A DNA stretch of 64,000 nucleotides from an uncultured bacterium (GTDB lineage Bacteria; Bacillota_I; Bacilli_A; RF39; UBA660). Positions 11,012 through 18,846 of this stretch are shown here, in pieces. A program made the position numbers and the translations under genes. How positions within the stretch are numbered: position 1 is the first letter of the stretch; the number at the start of each line of letters is the position of its first letter. The stretch is taken from NCBI GenBank assembly GCA_947646655.1, contig CANSHI010000002.1, forward strand, positions 62,001 through 126,000, in the 5' to 3' direction. The notes beneath the pieces were generated by a model, which worked only from the letters and a program-made list of their open reading frames with translations, was not told where the DNA came from and ran no database searches.

Positions 11012-12095
11012 AAAATTAGTAGTAGTATTACTTGTAATGTTAGCTGTAAGTTCAGGGTGTACTAAATATTTGTCAGATGGAGATAATAAAAAGATAGTAA
11101 ATGAAGTTACAGGTCAATCACTTACTTCTAATATTTTATGTCTACCTGAAGATGAAGATTTAAGAAAAATATATGAAGATAATAAGGACCGTATGGATGT
11201 CGAATATGATTCTTTGAAATCTTGTAATGATTTTAAACCGAACAATTTAAAGTATAATGGTCTTTGGGAAAGTATTTTTATTAAACCTTTAGCGTGGGTA
11301 ATTATTAAATTAGGGCAATTTGTAAACTCTTATGGATTAGCAGTAATTATACTAGGTATTTTAATCAGATTAATACTTTTGCCGTTTACTAGAAAAACTA
11401 TGATGCAGTCAGAAAATATGAAAAAAGCACAGCCTGAGTTACAAGCTATACAAAAAAAATATGGCAACAATCAAGATCAAGCTATGGCTATGCAGATGAG
11501 TCAAGAAATGATGATGGTTTATAAAAAGTATCATATAAATCCAGCAAGTGGATGTCTCGTTGGGTTTATACAATTACCTATATTACTTGCATTTTTAGAA
11601 GCTATAAACCGAGTACCAGCGATTTTTGAAGATAATTTCTTAACACTTCAACTAGGAACTAGTCCTTTCGTAGGAATTAAATCAGGTAATTATTTATATA
11701 TTTTAATCATTATTTTGATCGTGCTTACAACATATTTTTCTTATAAATATTCTATGAGATCGACGACAGGAAATTCTGAGCAAGATAAACAAATGGAATT
11801 AATGATGAAATTTATGATAGCATTTATTTCAATAGCTTCTCTAAGTTTGCCTACTGCACTTGCACTTTATTGGATAGTTTCTAATGGTTTTATGATTGCA
11901 CAAAATTTTATGCTAAAAAAGGTTTTATCAAAAGGTGGCAAACAAAAAGATAAAAGTCGCGATAAAATTAAAGATGCTAAAATTATAAGCGAAAAAGAAA
12001 ATAATAAAGTAGAAGTAGAGATAGAAAAAAATAATAGTACTAATCAGAACAGTAAGAAAAAAAATAATAAGGGCAAAAAGAAGAGAGGTAAGTAG
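10998..12095 (+). CDS. yidC: Membrane protein insertase YidC/OxaA (lipoprotein form)
   Basis: Inserts and folds membrane proteins, alone or with SecYEG. The N-terminus is a lipoprotein signal peptide with lipobox SSGC at about residues 18-21, as in Gram-positive SpoIIIJ/YidC1. The conserved 5-helix core follows: IKLGQFVNSYGLAVIILGILIR, the cytoplasmic hairpin rich in K/Q/M (MMQSENMKKAQPELQAIQKKY), the GCLVGFIQLPILLAF helix, and two closing helices. The C-terminal 50 residues are a highly basic lysine/asparagine tail that could touch the ribosome. 365 residues is long for SpoIIIJ-type proteins, partly because of an extra 40-residue segment after the lipobox and partly because of this tail. Confidence 0.95.
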   Translation: MKKNKKLVVVLLVMLAVSSGCTKYLSDGDNKKIVNEVTGQSLTSNILCLPEDEDLRKIYEDNKDRMDVEYDSLKSCNDFKPNNLKYNGLWESIFIKPLAWVIIKLGQFVNSYGLAVIILGILIRLILLPFTRKTMMQSENMKKAQPELQAIQKKYGNNQDQAMAMQMSQEMMMVYKKYHINPASGCLVGFIQLPILLAFLEAINRVPAIFEDNFLTLQLGTSPFVGIKSGNYLYILIIILIVLTTYFSYKYSMRSTTGNSEQDKQMELMMKFMIAFISIASLSLPTALALYWIVSNGFMIAQNFMLKKVLSKGGKQKDKSRDKIKDAKIISEKENNKVEVEIEKNNSTNQNSKKKNNKGKKKRGK

Positions 12096-12099
12096 TATC

Positions 12100-12711
12100 G
12101 TGGAAGTAAATAAATTTGTTGGTAAAGATTATGATGAAGTTTTAAAAGAAGCATTGGAATCTTTAAATATGACTATGGAAGATGTTATCGTATCTTCAAA
12201 GGAAATTAAAGCAGGATTGTTTAAAGGTACACAAATAGAGCTTGTCGTGACTCCTTTAGTCGATGTGGTCGAATATGTTAAATCGTACTTGTATGAATTG
12301 TTATCGATTATGGGTATGAAAGTAGATTTTGAGGCGAGCATTAGAGAAAGACAAATTAAAGTAAGAATATATTCAGATGATAATCCGCTGTTAATTGGGG
12401 CAGGTGGTAGAAATTTAGATGCATTACAAGTCATTGTAAGGACATCTGTTAAAAATATTTTTGGAAAATCACCATATATTTCATTAGATGTTGAAAACTA
12501 CAAGGATAAACAATTATTACATTTAGAAAAAACTGCTAAAAGAATTGCCAAAGAAGTAAGCCAAACTAAGATTGCTGTCGAACTAGATAATATGAATTCT
12601 TATGAAAGATTAATTGTTCATAATGCTGTAAAAGATTTTGAAGGAATTATTACAGAGAGTGTTGGCGAGGATCCTAATAGACATGTCGTCATTAAACCTA
12701 AAAATGACTGA
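12100..12711 (+). CDS. jag: RNA-binding protein Jag/KhpB
   Basis: 203 residues with the three expected parts: a Jag-N domain (FVGKDYDEVLKEALESLNM, with ELVV after the SSKEIKAGLFKGTQ region), a KH domain with the GxxG loop as LIGAGGRNLDAL at about residues 97-108, and an R3H domain ending with MNSYERLIVHNAV. In other Bacillota KhpB partners KhpA and affects cell length and division. Starts with GTG, 5 bases after yidC, under a GAGAGG-type site. It lies in the usual rpmH-rnpA-yidC-jag operon. Confidence 0.93.
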   Translation: MEVNKFVGKDYDEVLKEALESLNMTMEDVIVSSKEIKAGLFKGTQIELVVTPLVDVVEYVKSYLYELLSIMGMKVDFEASIRERQIKVRIYSDDNPLLIGAGGRNLDALQVIVRTSVKNIFGKSPYISLDVENYKDKQLLHLEKTAKRIAKEVSQTKIAVELDNMNSYERLIVHNAVKDFEGIITESVGEDPNRHVVIKPKND

Positions 12712-12791
12712 TGTGTCTTTTTTCTTTTACTCAATTAATCGTTTGTTGAAAAGTTTTAAGTTTTCCACTATAGTTTTATTAGGTGATAGAA

Positions 12792-13586
12792 ATGGATTAT
12801 GAAAAAATAGGAGCTTTTATAGCGAGCAGACGTAAAAACATAAATTTGACACAAAAAGATTTAGGAGATAAGTTAGGGATAACAGATCGAGCAGTAAGTA
12901 GATGGGAAAGAGGAATCGGGTGCCCTGATATAAGTATGTTAGAACCTTTATCAAAAATTTTAAAAGTTTCAGTTTTAGAGATTTTACACGGAGAGATTAT
13001 AGAAAGTAATGAAAATGAAGTTATTGTGGATATACTAAAATCCAAAAATAAAACTATAAAATTTTGGAAAGTTTTGTCTTTAGTATTTATAAATGTTATA
13101 CTGGGATTTTTACTTTTTCTGATTTTTACTTTATTCTTGTTGCCTATAAGTGTAAGAATCAAAGGAAACACTATATATTCTGTTACTAGTCATTCAATGG
13201 AACCAACTCTTAATATTTATGATAATGTATACTTTGAAACAATTGCGATCGAGGATGTAAAAGAAAATGATATTATACTTTTTCGTTCTTTAGAAAATGA
13301 GTTTTTAGTTGCACACAGGGTAAACAAAATTGTAGATACTAATAAAGGGGTAAGTCTCATAACAAAAGGCGATAATAATAACAGTAATGATAAAGAATAT
13401 GTTACTAGTAGTAATTTTATCGGTAGAATGTATTTTAAAATACCGCGATTAGGTAAATATGCATTAAATAAGGATACAGGAAAACTTGTGAATTTAATGT
13501 TTTTGATGTTTTTAATATTGGGAATTATAAGCATTGCATTTTTAGATTATTTACAATTTAGAAAAATGATCTTAAAAAAATATTAG
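12792..13586 (+). CDS. XRE helix-turn-helix domain fused to a SipW-type (S26B) signal peptidase
   Basis: 264 residues with an unusual two-part build. Residues 1-68 are an XRE helix-turn-helix (LTQKDLGDKLGITDRAVSRWERG). A membrane helix follows at about 94-117. Residues 118-230 form a type I signal peptidase of the ER/SipW class: catalytic Ser135 in SHSMEPTL, His175 in VAHRV in place of the bacterial Lys, and Asp194 in TKGDNN. A second membrane helix lies at about 232-252. The topology would put the HTH in the cytoplasm and the protease outside. The ATG at 12792 has AGGTGA five bases upstream; an upstream in-frame GTG lies within that site. It is an extra gene between jag and mnmE, with terminator and promoter after it. 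Substrates and DNA targets are unknown. Confidence 0.85.
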   Translation: MDYEKIGAFIASRRKNINLTQKDLGDKLGITDRAVSRWERGIGCPDISMLEPLSKILKVSVLEILHGEIIESNENEVIVDILKSKNKTIKFWKVLSLVFINVILGFLLFLIFTLFLLPISVRIKGNTIYSVTSHSMEPTLNIYDNVYFETIAIEDVKENDIILFRSLENEFLVAHRVNKIVDTNKGVSLITKGDNNNSNDKEYVTSSNFIGRMYFKIPRLGKYALNKDTGKLVNLMFLMFLILGIISIAFLDYLQFRKMILKKY

Positions 13587-13594
13587 TGAAGTTT

Positions 13595-13620
13595 TTTGCA
13601 TTTATGCAAACTCTTTTTAT
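13595..13620 (+). terminator. Terminator after the HTH/signal peptidase gene
   Basis: Stem TTTGCA (13595-13600) with TGCAAA (13605-13610), a 4-base loop, then a T-rich run. Confidence 0.65.
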
Positions 13621-13633
13621 TTTAGAAAAAAAA

Positions 13634-13642
13634 TGCTATAAT
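13634..13642 (+). promoter_or_regulatory. Extended -10 promoter of mnmE
   Basis: TGCTATAAT, an extended -10 element, 23 bases before the mnmE start. No good -35 element is visible. Confidence 0.65.
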
Positions 13643-13664
13643 ATGAACGCAAGAGGGGATTTTT

Positions 13665-15011
13665 ATGGATGATATAATCGCTGCAATTAGCACTGCATTA
13701 GGAGCAGGTGGAATTTCTATAATTAGAGTTAGTGGCAAAGGTTCAATAAGTTTAGTGAACAGTTTATTTAGTGGCAAAAATTTAGAAGAAGTAGAGAGTC
13801 ATACAATAAATTATGGTCATATTGTTTATGATGGCGAAATAATAGACGAGGTTTTAGTTTCTATTATGAAAGCACCGAAAACTTATACAGTTGAAGATGT
13901 TGTGGAAATCAATTTACACGGAGGTATCGCGACCACTAATAAAGTTTTAGAAATTTTATTGAGAAGTGGATGTAGGCAGGCTGAACCTGGTGAGTTTACA
14001 AAAAGAGCATTTTTAAATGGAAGAATAGACTTAGTAGAAGCGGAAGCTGTCGGAGATATTATTGAGGCAGAAAGTGAAGAAGCACGAAAGATGTCAGTGC
14101 AAGGTTTAACAGGTAAATTATCACAAATTATATCATCTATCCGCGAACGTTTGTTGAATTTAGAATCTCGAATTGAAGTAAATATCGATTATCCTGAGTA
14201 TGAAGATTTGGAAGATATGACAACAGAAAAGATTGGCAAAGAGCTAGAAGAAATAGGCCAGGAAATTGAAACTATGCTTGAGGAAAGTAAAAATGGTAAA
14301 ATAATAAAATCTGGTATAGATGTGGCACTTGTAGGTCGCCCCAATGTAGGAAAAAGTAGTATATTAAATGCATTTTTGGAGGAAGAAAAAGCCATAGTTA
14401 CTAATATTGCTGGTACTACTAGAGATATTGTTGAGGGTAGAATGATTTTAAATGGCATTATGATCAATTTTATTGACACAGCTGGTATAAGGGAAACGAA
14501 TGATGAAGTAGAGAAAATAGGTGTCGATAAAAGTATGCAAATTATTGAAAAAGCTGATTTAATTATTTTAGTTTTGAATAATAATGAAAAATTGAGCAAT
14601 GAAGAAAAAGAATTGTTAAAATATGTTTCTACGAAAAAAAATATAATATTTGTAAATAAAAATGACTTAGATAAAAAAATCGATATAGCAGACGAGAATG
14701 TTGTATACGGGAATACAGTCGATAAAAATGGATTGGATAGTTTAAAAAATGCGATAAAATCAATTTTTCAGCTAGACGATTTAGTGAAGAAAGATTTTAC
14801 ATATATTTCAAATGCTAGACAATTATCTTTAATCAATAGAGCGTATGAATATATAAAATCGGCAGAAGAAGCCGTATCGATGGAAATACCAGTAGATATA
14901 ATAGAAAATGATTTAGCAAATGCTAGAAAAACTTTGGGTGAAGTATTAGGTGAAGTGTATGATGAGGAATTAATCGATACTTTGTTTGCCAATTTTTGTT
15001 TAGGGAAGTGA
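13665..15011 (+). CDS. mnmE: tRNA modification GTPase MnmE
   Basis: With MnmG it installs the carboxymethylaminomethyl group on U34 of several tRNAs. 448 residues. N-terminal folate-binding domain starting DDIIAAISTALGAGGISIIRVSG, a central helical domain, and an inserted GTPase domain with G1 GRPNVGKSS, G2 TNIAGTTRDI, G3 DTAG and G4 NKND. The protein ends in FCLGK, the conserved C-terminal motif with the catalytic Cys. Followed after 4 bases by mnmG, its partner. Confidence 0.97.
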   Translation: MDDIIAAISTALGAGGISIIRVSGKGSISLVNSLFSGKNLEEVESHTINYGHIVYDGEIIDEVLVSIMKAPKTYTVEDVVEINLHGGIATTNKVLEILLRSGCRQAEPGEFTKRAFLNGRIDLVEAEAVGDIIEAESEEARKMSVQGLTGKLSQIISSIRERLLNLESRIEVNIDYPEYEDLEDMTTEKIGKELEEIGQEIETMLEESKNGKIIKSGIDVALVGRPNVGKSSILNAFLEEEKAIVTNIAGTTRDIVEGRMILNGIMINFIDTAGIRETNDEVEKIGVDKSMQIIEKADLIILVLNNNEKLSNEEKELLKYVSTKKNIIFVNKNDLDKKIDIADENVVYGNTVDKNGLDSLKNAIKSIFQLDDLVKKDFTYISNARQLSLINRAYEYIKSAEEAVSMEIPVDIIENDLANARKTLGEVLGEVYDEELIDTLFANFCLGK

Positions 15012-15015
15012 TTAC

Positions 15016-16881
15016 ATGAAATATGACGTTATTGTTGTTGGAGGAGGACATGCTGGAATTGAGGCAGCTTATGCAACTAGTAAAATTGGGCATAGTACTC
15101 TTCTTATTACGGGAAATATAAAAAACATTGGAGACATGCCTTGTAATCCGTCTATTGGAGGTAGTTCGAAGGGAGTCATAGTCAGAGAAGTAGATGCTTT
15201 AGGAGGCTTAATGGGAAAAGTTGCCGACAAGGCACTTTTACAAATGAAAATGTTAAACAGTAGCAAGGGTCCTGCTGTTCAGTGCTTAAGAGGGCAGGCT
15301 GATAAAGAATTGTATCCTAGTATAATGCAAAAAGCGCTTATGTCTCAAAAAAACCTCGAATTAAAAGAAGCTATTGTTGAAGATTTAATAGTAGAAAGTA
15401 ACAATGTAAAAGGTGTAATTTTAAGTGATGGCAGTAAAATATTTTGTGATATTTTAATTTTGACAACTGGCACATATTTGAAAAGTGAAATTTTAAGGGG
15501 AAGTGAAAAACTTGCCGAAGGTCCGCATGGCGAAGTCAGATCTAATTATTTGAGTGACCGATTAAAAGATTTAGGATTTAAAATAATTCGTTTAAAAACA
15601 GGTACACCACCACGTATCGATGTTAGAACAGCTGATTTAAATAAAATGCAAGAAGAATTAGGTGACGATACTCGATATTCTTTTAGTTTTGATGGAGAAA
15701 GTAGTTACGATGTTAACAATCAAGAAAAATGTTATTTAATTTATACTAATCATAAAACTCATGAAATTATTAAAGATAATCTAGATAAATCGAGTATGTA
15801 TGGGGGATATGTCACGGGTGTTGGACCTAGATATTGTCCTAGCATTGAGGATAAAATAGTTAGATTTTCCGATAAAGAGAGACATATTTTATTTTTAGAG
15901 CCCCAAAGCATGGTAGAAAATAGCAAATACTATAATTCTTATTATTTACAAGGTTTTTCTACATCGATGCCTCCTGATGTACAGGAAGAAATGGTACACA
16001 GTTTAGAAGGGCTAGAAAATGCTAGGATTTTAGAATATGCTTATGCTATAGAATACGATGCTATAGATCCGTTGCAGGTAAAACCTTCTCTAGAGTCTAA
16101 AATTTTAAACGGTTTGTTCACAGCTGGACAAATTAATGGAACTAGCGGATACGAAGAGGCTGCAGGTCAAGGTATTATAGCAGGTATAAATGCTTCTCGA
16201 AAAATAAAAGGATTAGAACCTTTGATATTGAAAAGAAATGAAGCATATATAGGGGTTTTAATTGATGATCTAGTTACTAAAGGTACGATAGAACCATATC
16301 GAATGTTGACTTCTAGAGCAGAATATAGACTACTCTTAAGACATGACAATGCTGATATTAGATTGAGAAATTATGGCTTTGAAGCAGGACTAATTAGTGA
16401 TTCTCAAAAAGAAAAATTAGATAGAAAAATATTACAATGTGAAGAGTGGAAAGAAAAGATAAAAAAAATTAAAATCGATAAATCTATTTTAAATAATTTT
16501 TTTGAAAATGCTAGAACTTCATCTTTAGAGGAAATTATAAAAAGGCCTGTTGTCAATTTAGAAATGTTAAAAGAAATTTATCCTGAATTTAAGCTTTGTG
16601 ATAAAGAAATTTTGGAAGAGCTAGTTATTGAGGTTAAATACGAAGGGTATATTGTAAAAGCTTATAATGATGCTCAGAAATTAACAAAATTAGAAGGTAA
16701 ACAAATACCTAGTGATATCGATTATAAAAAAATTAAAAATTTAGCCAGTGAGGCTCGAGAAAAATTAGAAAAGATAAGACCGATTTCGATCGCACAAGCT
16801 AGTAGAATTAGTGGAGTAAACCCAGCAGATATTTCGATTTTGGCAGTATATTTGAGAAAGGAATATGGAAAGAATGAGTGA
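15016..16881 (+). CDS. mnmG: tRNA uridine-5-carboxymethylaminomethyl modification enzyme MnmG (GidA)
   Basis: FAD-binding partner of MnmE. 621 residues, normal length. N-terminal dinucleotide fold VVGGGHAGIEAA, then GDMPCNPSIGG with a conserved Cys, the LRGQADKELY segment, the KTGTPPRID motif, and GLFTAGQINGTSGYEEAAGQG near the centre. The C-terminal helical domain that docks MnmE and tRNA ends with SGVNPADISILAVYL. The next gene, rsmG, overlaps by 17 bases. Confidence 0.97.
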   Translation: MKYDVIVVGGGHAGIEAAYATSKIGHSTLLITGNIKNIGDMPCNPSIGGSSKGVIVREVDALGGLMGKVADKALLQMKMLNSSKGPAVQCLRGQADKELYPSIMQKALMSQKNLELKEAIVEDLIVESNNVKGVILSDGSKIFCDILILTTGTYLKSEILRGSEKLAEGPHGEVRSNYLSDRLKDLGFKIIRLKTGTPPRIDVRTADLNKMQEELGDDTRYSFSFDGESSYDVNNQEKCYLIYTNHKTHEIIKDNLDKSSMYGGYVTGVGPRYCPSIEDKIVRFSDKERHILFLEPQSMVENSKYYNSYYLQGFSTSMPPDVQEEMVHSLEGLENARILEYAYAIEYDAIDPLQVKPSLESKILNGLFTAGQINGTSGYEEAAGQGIIAGINASRKIKGLEPLILKRNEAYIGVLIDDLVTKGTIEPYRMLTSRAEYRLLLRHDNADIRLRNYGFEAGLISDSQKEKLDRKILQCEEWKEKIKKIKIDKSILNNFFENARTSSLEEIIKRPVVNLEMLKEIYPEFKLCDKEILEELVIEVKYEGYIVKAYNDAQKLTKLEGKQIPSDIDYKKIKNLASEAREKLEKIRPISIAQASRISGVNPADISILAVYLRKEYGKNE

Positions 16882-17581
16882 AAAAGATTTTATAAATGAA
16901 CTATCTCAAAAAGGTATTTGTTTATCGGATAATCATGTAGAAAGCTTTAGAAAGTATGCTGAATTTTTATTGGAATATAATCAACATACTAATTTAACAG
17001 CAATTAGAAATATCGAAGATGTTTATTTGAAACATTTTTATGACTCAATTATTGGGTTAAATTATTTCGATGTGAAAGGTAAAACTTTACTCGATATAGG
17101 AAGCGGAGCAGGATTTCCAGGAGTAGTTTTAAAAATTGTTGAGCCAACGATAAATCTTACTGTACTCGACTCAAATGGTAAAAAGACTAAATTTTTAGAA
17201 CAACTTTCTGAGAAATTAAATATCGAATTTGAAGTCATAAATGATAGGGCAGAAAAATATGTTTCTTATAGAAGAGAGTCTTATGATATCGTAACAGGAA
17301 GAGCTGTTACAGCAATGCCTATTTTGGCGGAGTTGAGTTTGCCATTTGTTAAAGTAGGCGGTCTTTTCGTTGCGTATAAGGGCCAATTAGATGATACAGT
17401 TGAAAAAGGTCTTTATGCGATAGAGGTTTTAGGTGGAGAAATTTTAAACATTAGTAAAACATTATTGCCAAAGGAAGGATCTGTACGTACTTTTGTGGTA
17501 GTAAATAAAAAATGTAAAACTGATGATCAATTTCCGAGAAATTTTGATAAAATAAATAAAAAACCATTGCAAAAAAGTTAA
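16865..17581 (+). CDS. rsmG: 16S rRNA (guanine-527-N7) methyltransferase RsmG
   Basis: SAM-dependent methyltransferase acting on the 530 loop of 16S rRNA. 238 residues. The conserved segments are YNQHTNLTAIRN, YLKHFYDSI, then the SAM motif LDIGSGAGFPG and the downstream TGRAVTAMPILAELSLPF block. Two starts are possible, ATG 16865 and ATG 16874. The first has AAAGGA just upstream and gives the longer overlap with mnmG. The order mnmE-mnmG-rsmG-parB is standard near Bacillota origins. Confidence 0.95.
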   Translation: MERMSEKDFINELSQKGICLSDNHVESFRKYAEFLLEYNQHTNLTAIRNIEDVYLKHFYDSIIGLNYFDVKGKTLLDIGSGAGFPGVVLKIVEPTINLTVLDSNGKKTKFLEQLSEKLNIEFEVINDRAEKYVSYRRESYDIVTGRAVTAMPILAELSLPFVKVGGLFVAYKGQLDDTVEKGLYAIEVLGGEILNISKTLLPKEGSVRTFVVVNKKCKTDDQFPRNFDKINKKPLQKS

Positions 17582-17641
17582 TTTTAAAGTAAACTAGTGG
17601 TATATGTAAAAGAATAAAAAAAGAGTAAAGGGGCAATAGTT

Positions 17642-18817
17642 ATGAATGAGCAAGTTCAAGAAATATTTGTCGAAGATATAATTCCTAATAGGTTTCAACC
17701 TAGATTAACTTTTGATGAGAAAGCACTACAGGAGCTTTCTAGTTCTATAAAAGTACACGGTGTAATTCAACCATTAGTTTTAAGAAAAGTCGGTAATAAA
17801 TATGAAATTATAGCAGGAGAGCGAAGATATAAAGCTTCATGTATGGCAGGACTTAAAAAAGTACCTGCTGTTGTACGTGATATGAATGATAATGAAAGTG
17901 CGGAAGTTGCGCTTATTGAAAATGTTCAAAGAAAAAATTTATCTAGTATAGAAGAAGCTCAAAGTTATAGAAATCTTTTGGATAGGGATTATATGACTCA
18001 GGAGGAGTTAGCTCAAAAGTTAGGCGTTTCTCAATCAACTATTGCCAATAAGTTGCGTTTATTAAATTTGTGTGATGAGGTTCAAAATGCATTGTTAAAT
18101 GAACAAATAAGTGAAAGACACGCTAGAAGTTTATTGCAACTTAGTAATCCTGATGATCAAAAAAATATGTTAGATCGTATCATAAAAGAGAGATTGACCG
18201 TTAAGCAATTAGATAATGAAATTAAAAAGTTATTAAATAGTGGTAGTAACGAAGATGCTGGTAATAGTACTGTTTTAACTCCTATTGATGAGAATTTAGA
18301 AAAAGAGGTTGGAGGTAAATTTATGAATATCGATTTGAACAGTAGTAATAACTTAAATAATAATTCTACAACTAAGAATTTATTCGGTTTCAATGTACAA
18401 ACTCCTACTGACTTAGAGATAGGGGCGCCTAATTTAAGTACAGGTGTAGAAGATAATGTTCCGCCTATTTCATTTAATCCATTTTCAGGTGGCACTATGA
18501 GTTCATTAGGTGTTGATGAAAACGTAGATGAATCTAAAAATACAATTAGCAAAGATAATAGCGATGATCAAATTGAAACATTTGATATGTTTGGTGACAT
18601 TGTAACTCCTCCTACTTCAGAAGTTCCACAAGATATTAATCCATTTGGGGAAGTTAGTAATGATAATGCAGGGGAAGTAAAACCTGGCAAGATAAGTGAT
18701 CAAATAAATAATGTTAGAGGAGTCATAGAGGATATCGAAAAATCAGGATTTAGAGTTGAAAAAGAAGAGTATGATTTTGAAGATATGTATCAAATTACAA
18801 TAAAAATTAAAAAGTAA
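17642..18817 (+). CDS. ParB/Noc-family chromosome-partitioning protein with a long acidic linker
   Basis: CTP-binding DNA clamp family that recognises parS or Noc sites. 391 residues. N-terminal domain with box II GERRYKAS (residues 59-66), ENVQRKNL (93-100), and an HTH at about 118-142 (TQEELAQKLGVSQSTIANKL). After residue 200 comes an Asn/Ser/Asp/Pro-rich, apparently disordered stretch of about 140 residues, then a distinct C-terminal segment of about 40 residues starting KISDQINNVRGVIEDIEKSG. Family members are usually about 280 residues, so the linker is extra. The position after rsmG is that of noc in B. subtilis; no parA (soj) follows, which favours a Noc-like or stand-alone role. I cannot decide between ParB and Noc. 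Confidence 0.88.
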   Translation: MNEQVQEIFVEDIIPNRFQPRLTFDEKALQELSSSIKVHGVIQPLVLRKVGNKYEIIAGERRYKASCMAGLKKVPAVVRDMNDNESAEVALIENVQRKNLSSIEEAQSYRNLLDRDYMTQEELAQKLGVSQSTIANKLRLLNLCDEVQNALLNEQISERHARSLLQLSNPDDQKNMLDRIIKERLTVKQLDNEIKKLLNSGSNEDAGNSTVLTPIDENLEKEVGGKFMNIDLNSSNNLNNNSTTKNLFGFNVQTPTDLEIGAPNLSTGVEDNVPPISFNPFSGGTMSSLGVDENVDESKNTISKDNSDDQIETFDMFGDIVTPPTSEVPQDINPFGEVSNDNAGEVKPGKISDQINNVRGVIEDIEKSGFRVEKEEYDFEDMYQITIKIKK

Positions 18818-18846
18818 ATATTCTCATTTTCGAATATTTACTTTTT
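18813..18846. terminator. Bidirectional terminator between parB and the PBP gene
   Basis: Perfect 11-pair stem (AGTAAATATTC 18813-18823 with GAATATTTACT 18832-18842) and an 8-base loop. T runs on both strands serve the two converging genes. It contains the parB stop codon. Confidence 0.85.

Noticed and set aside
12129-12434. Minus-strand open frame inside jag
   Set aside because: Antisense shadow; jag is clearly conserved on the plus strand.
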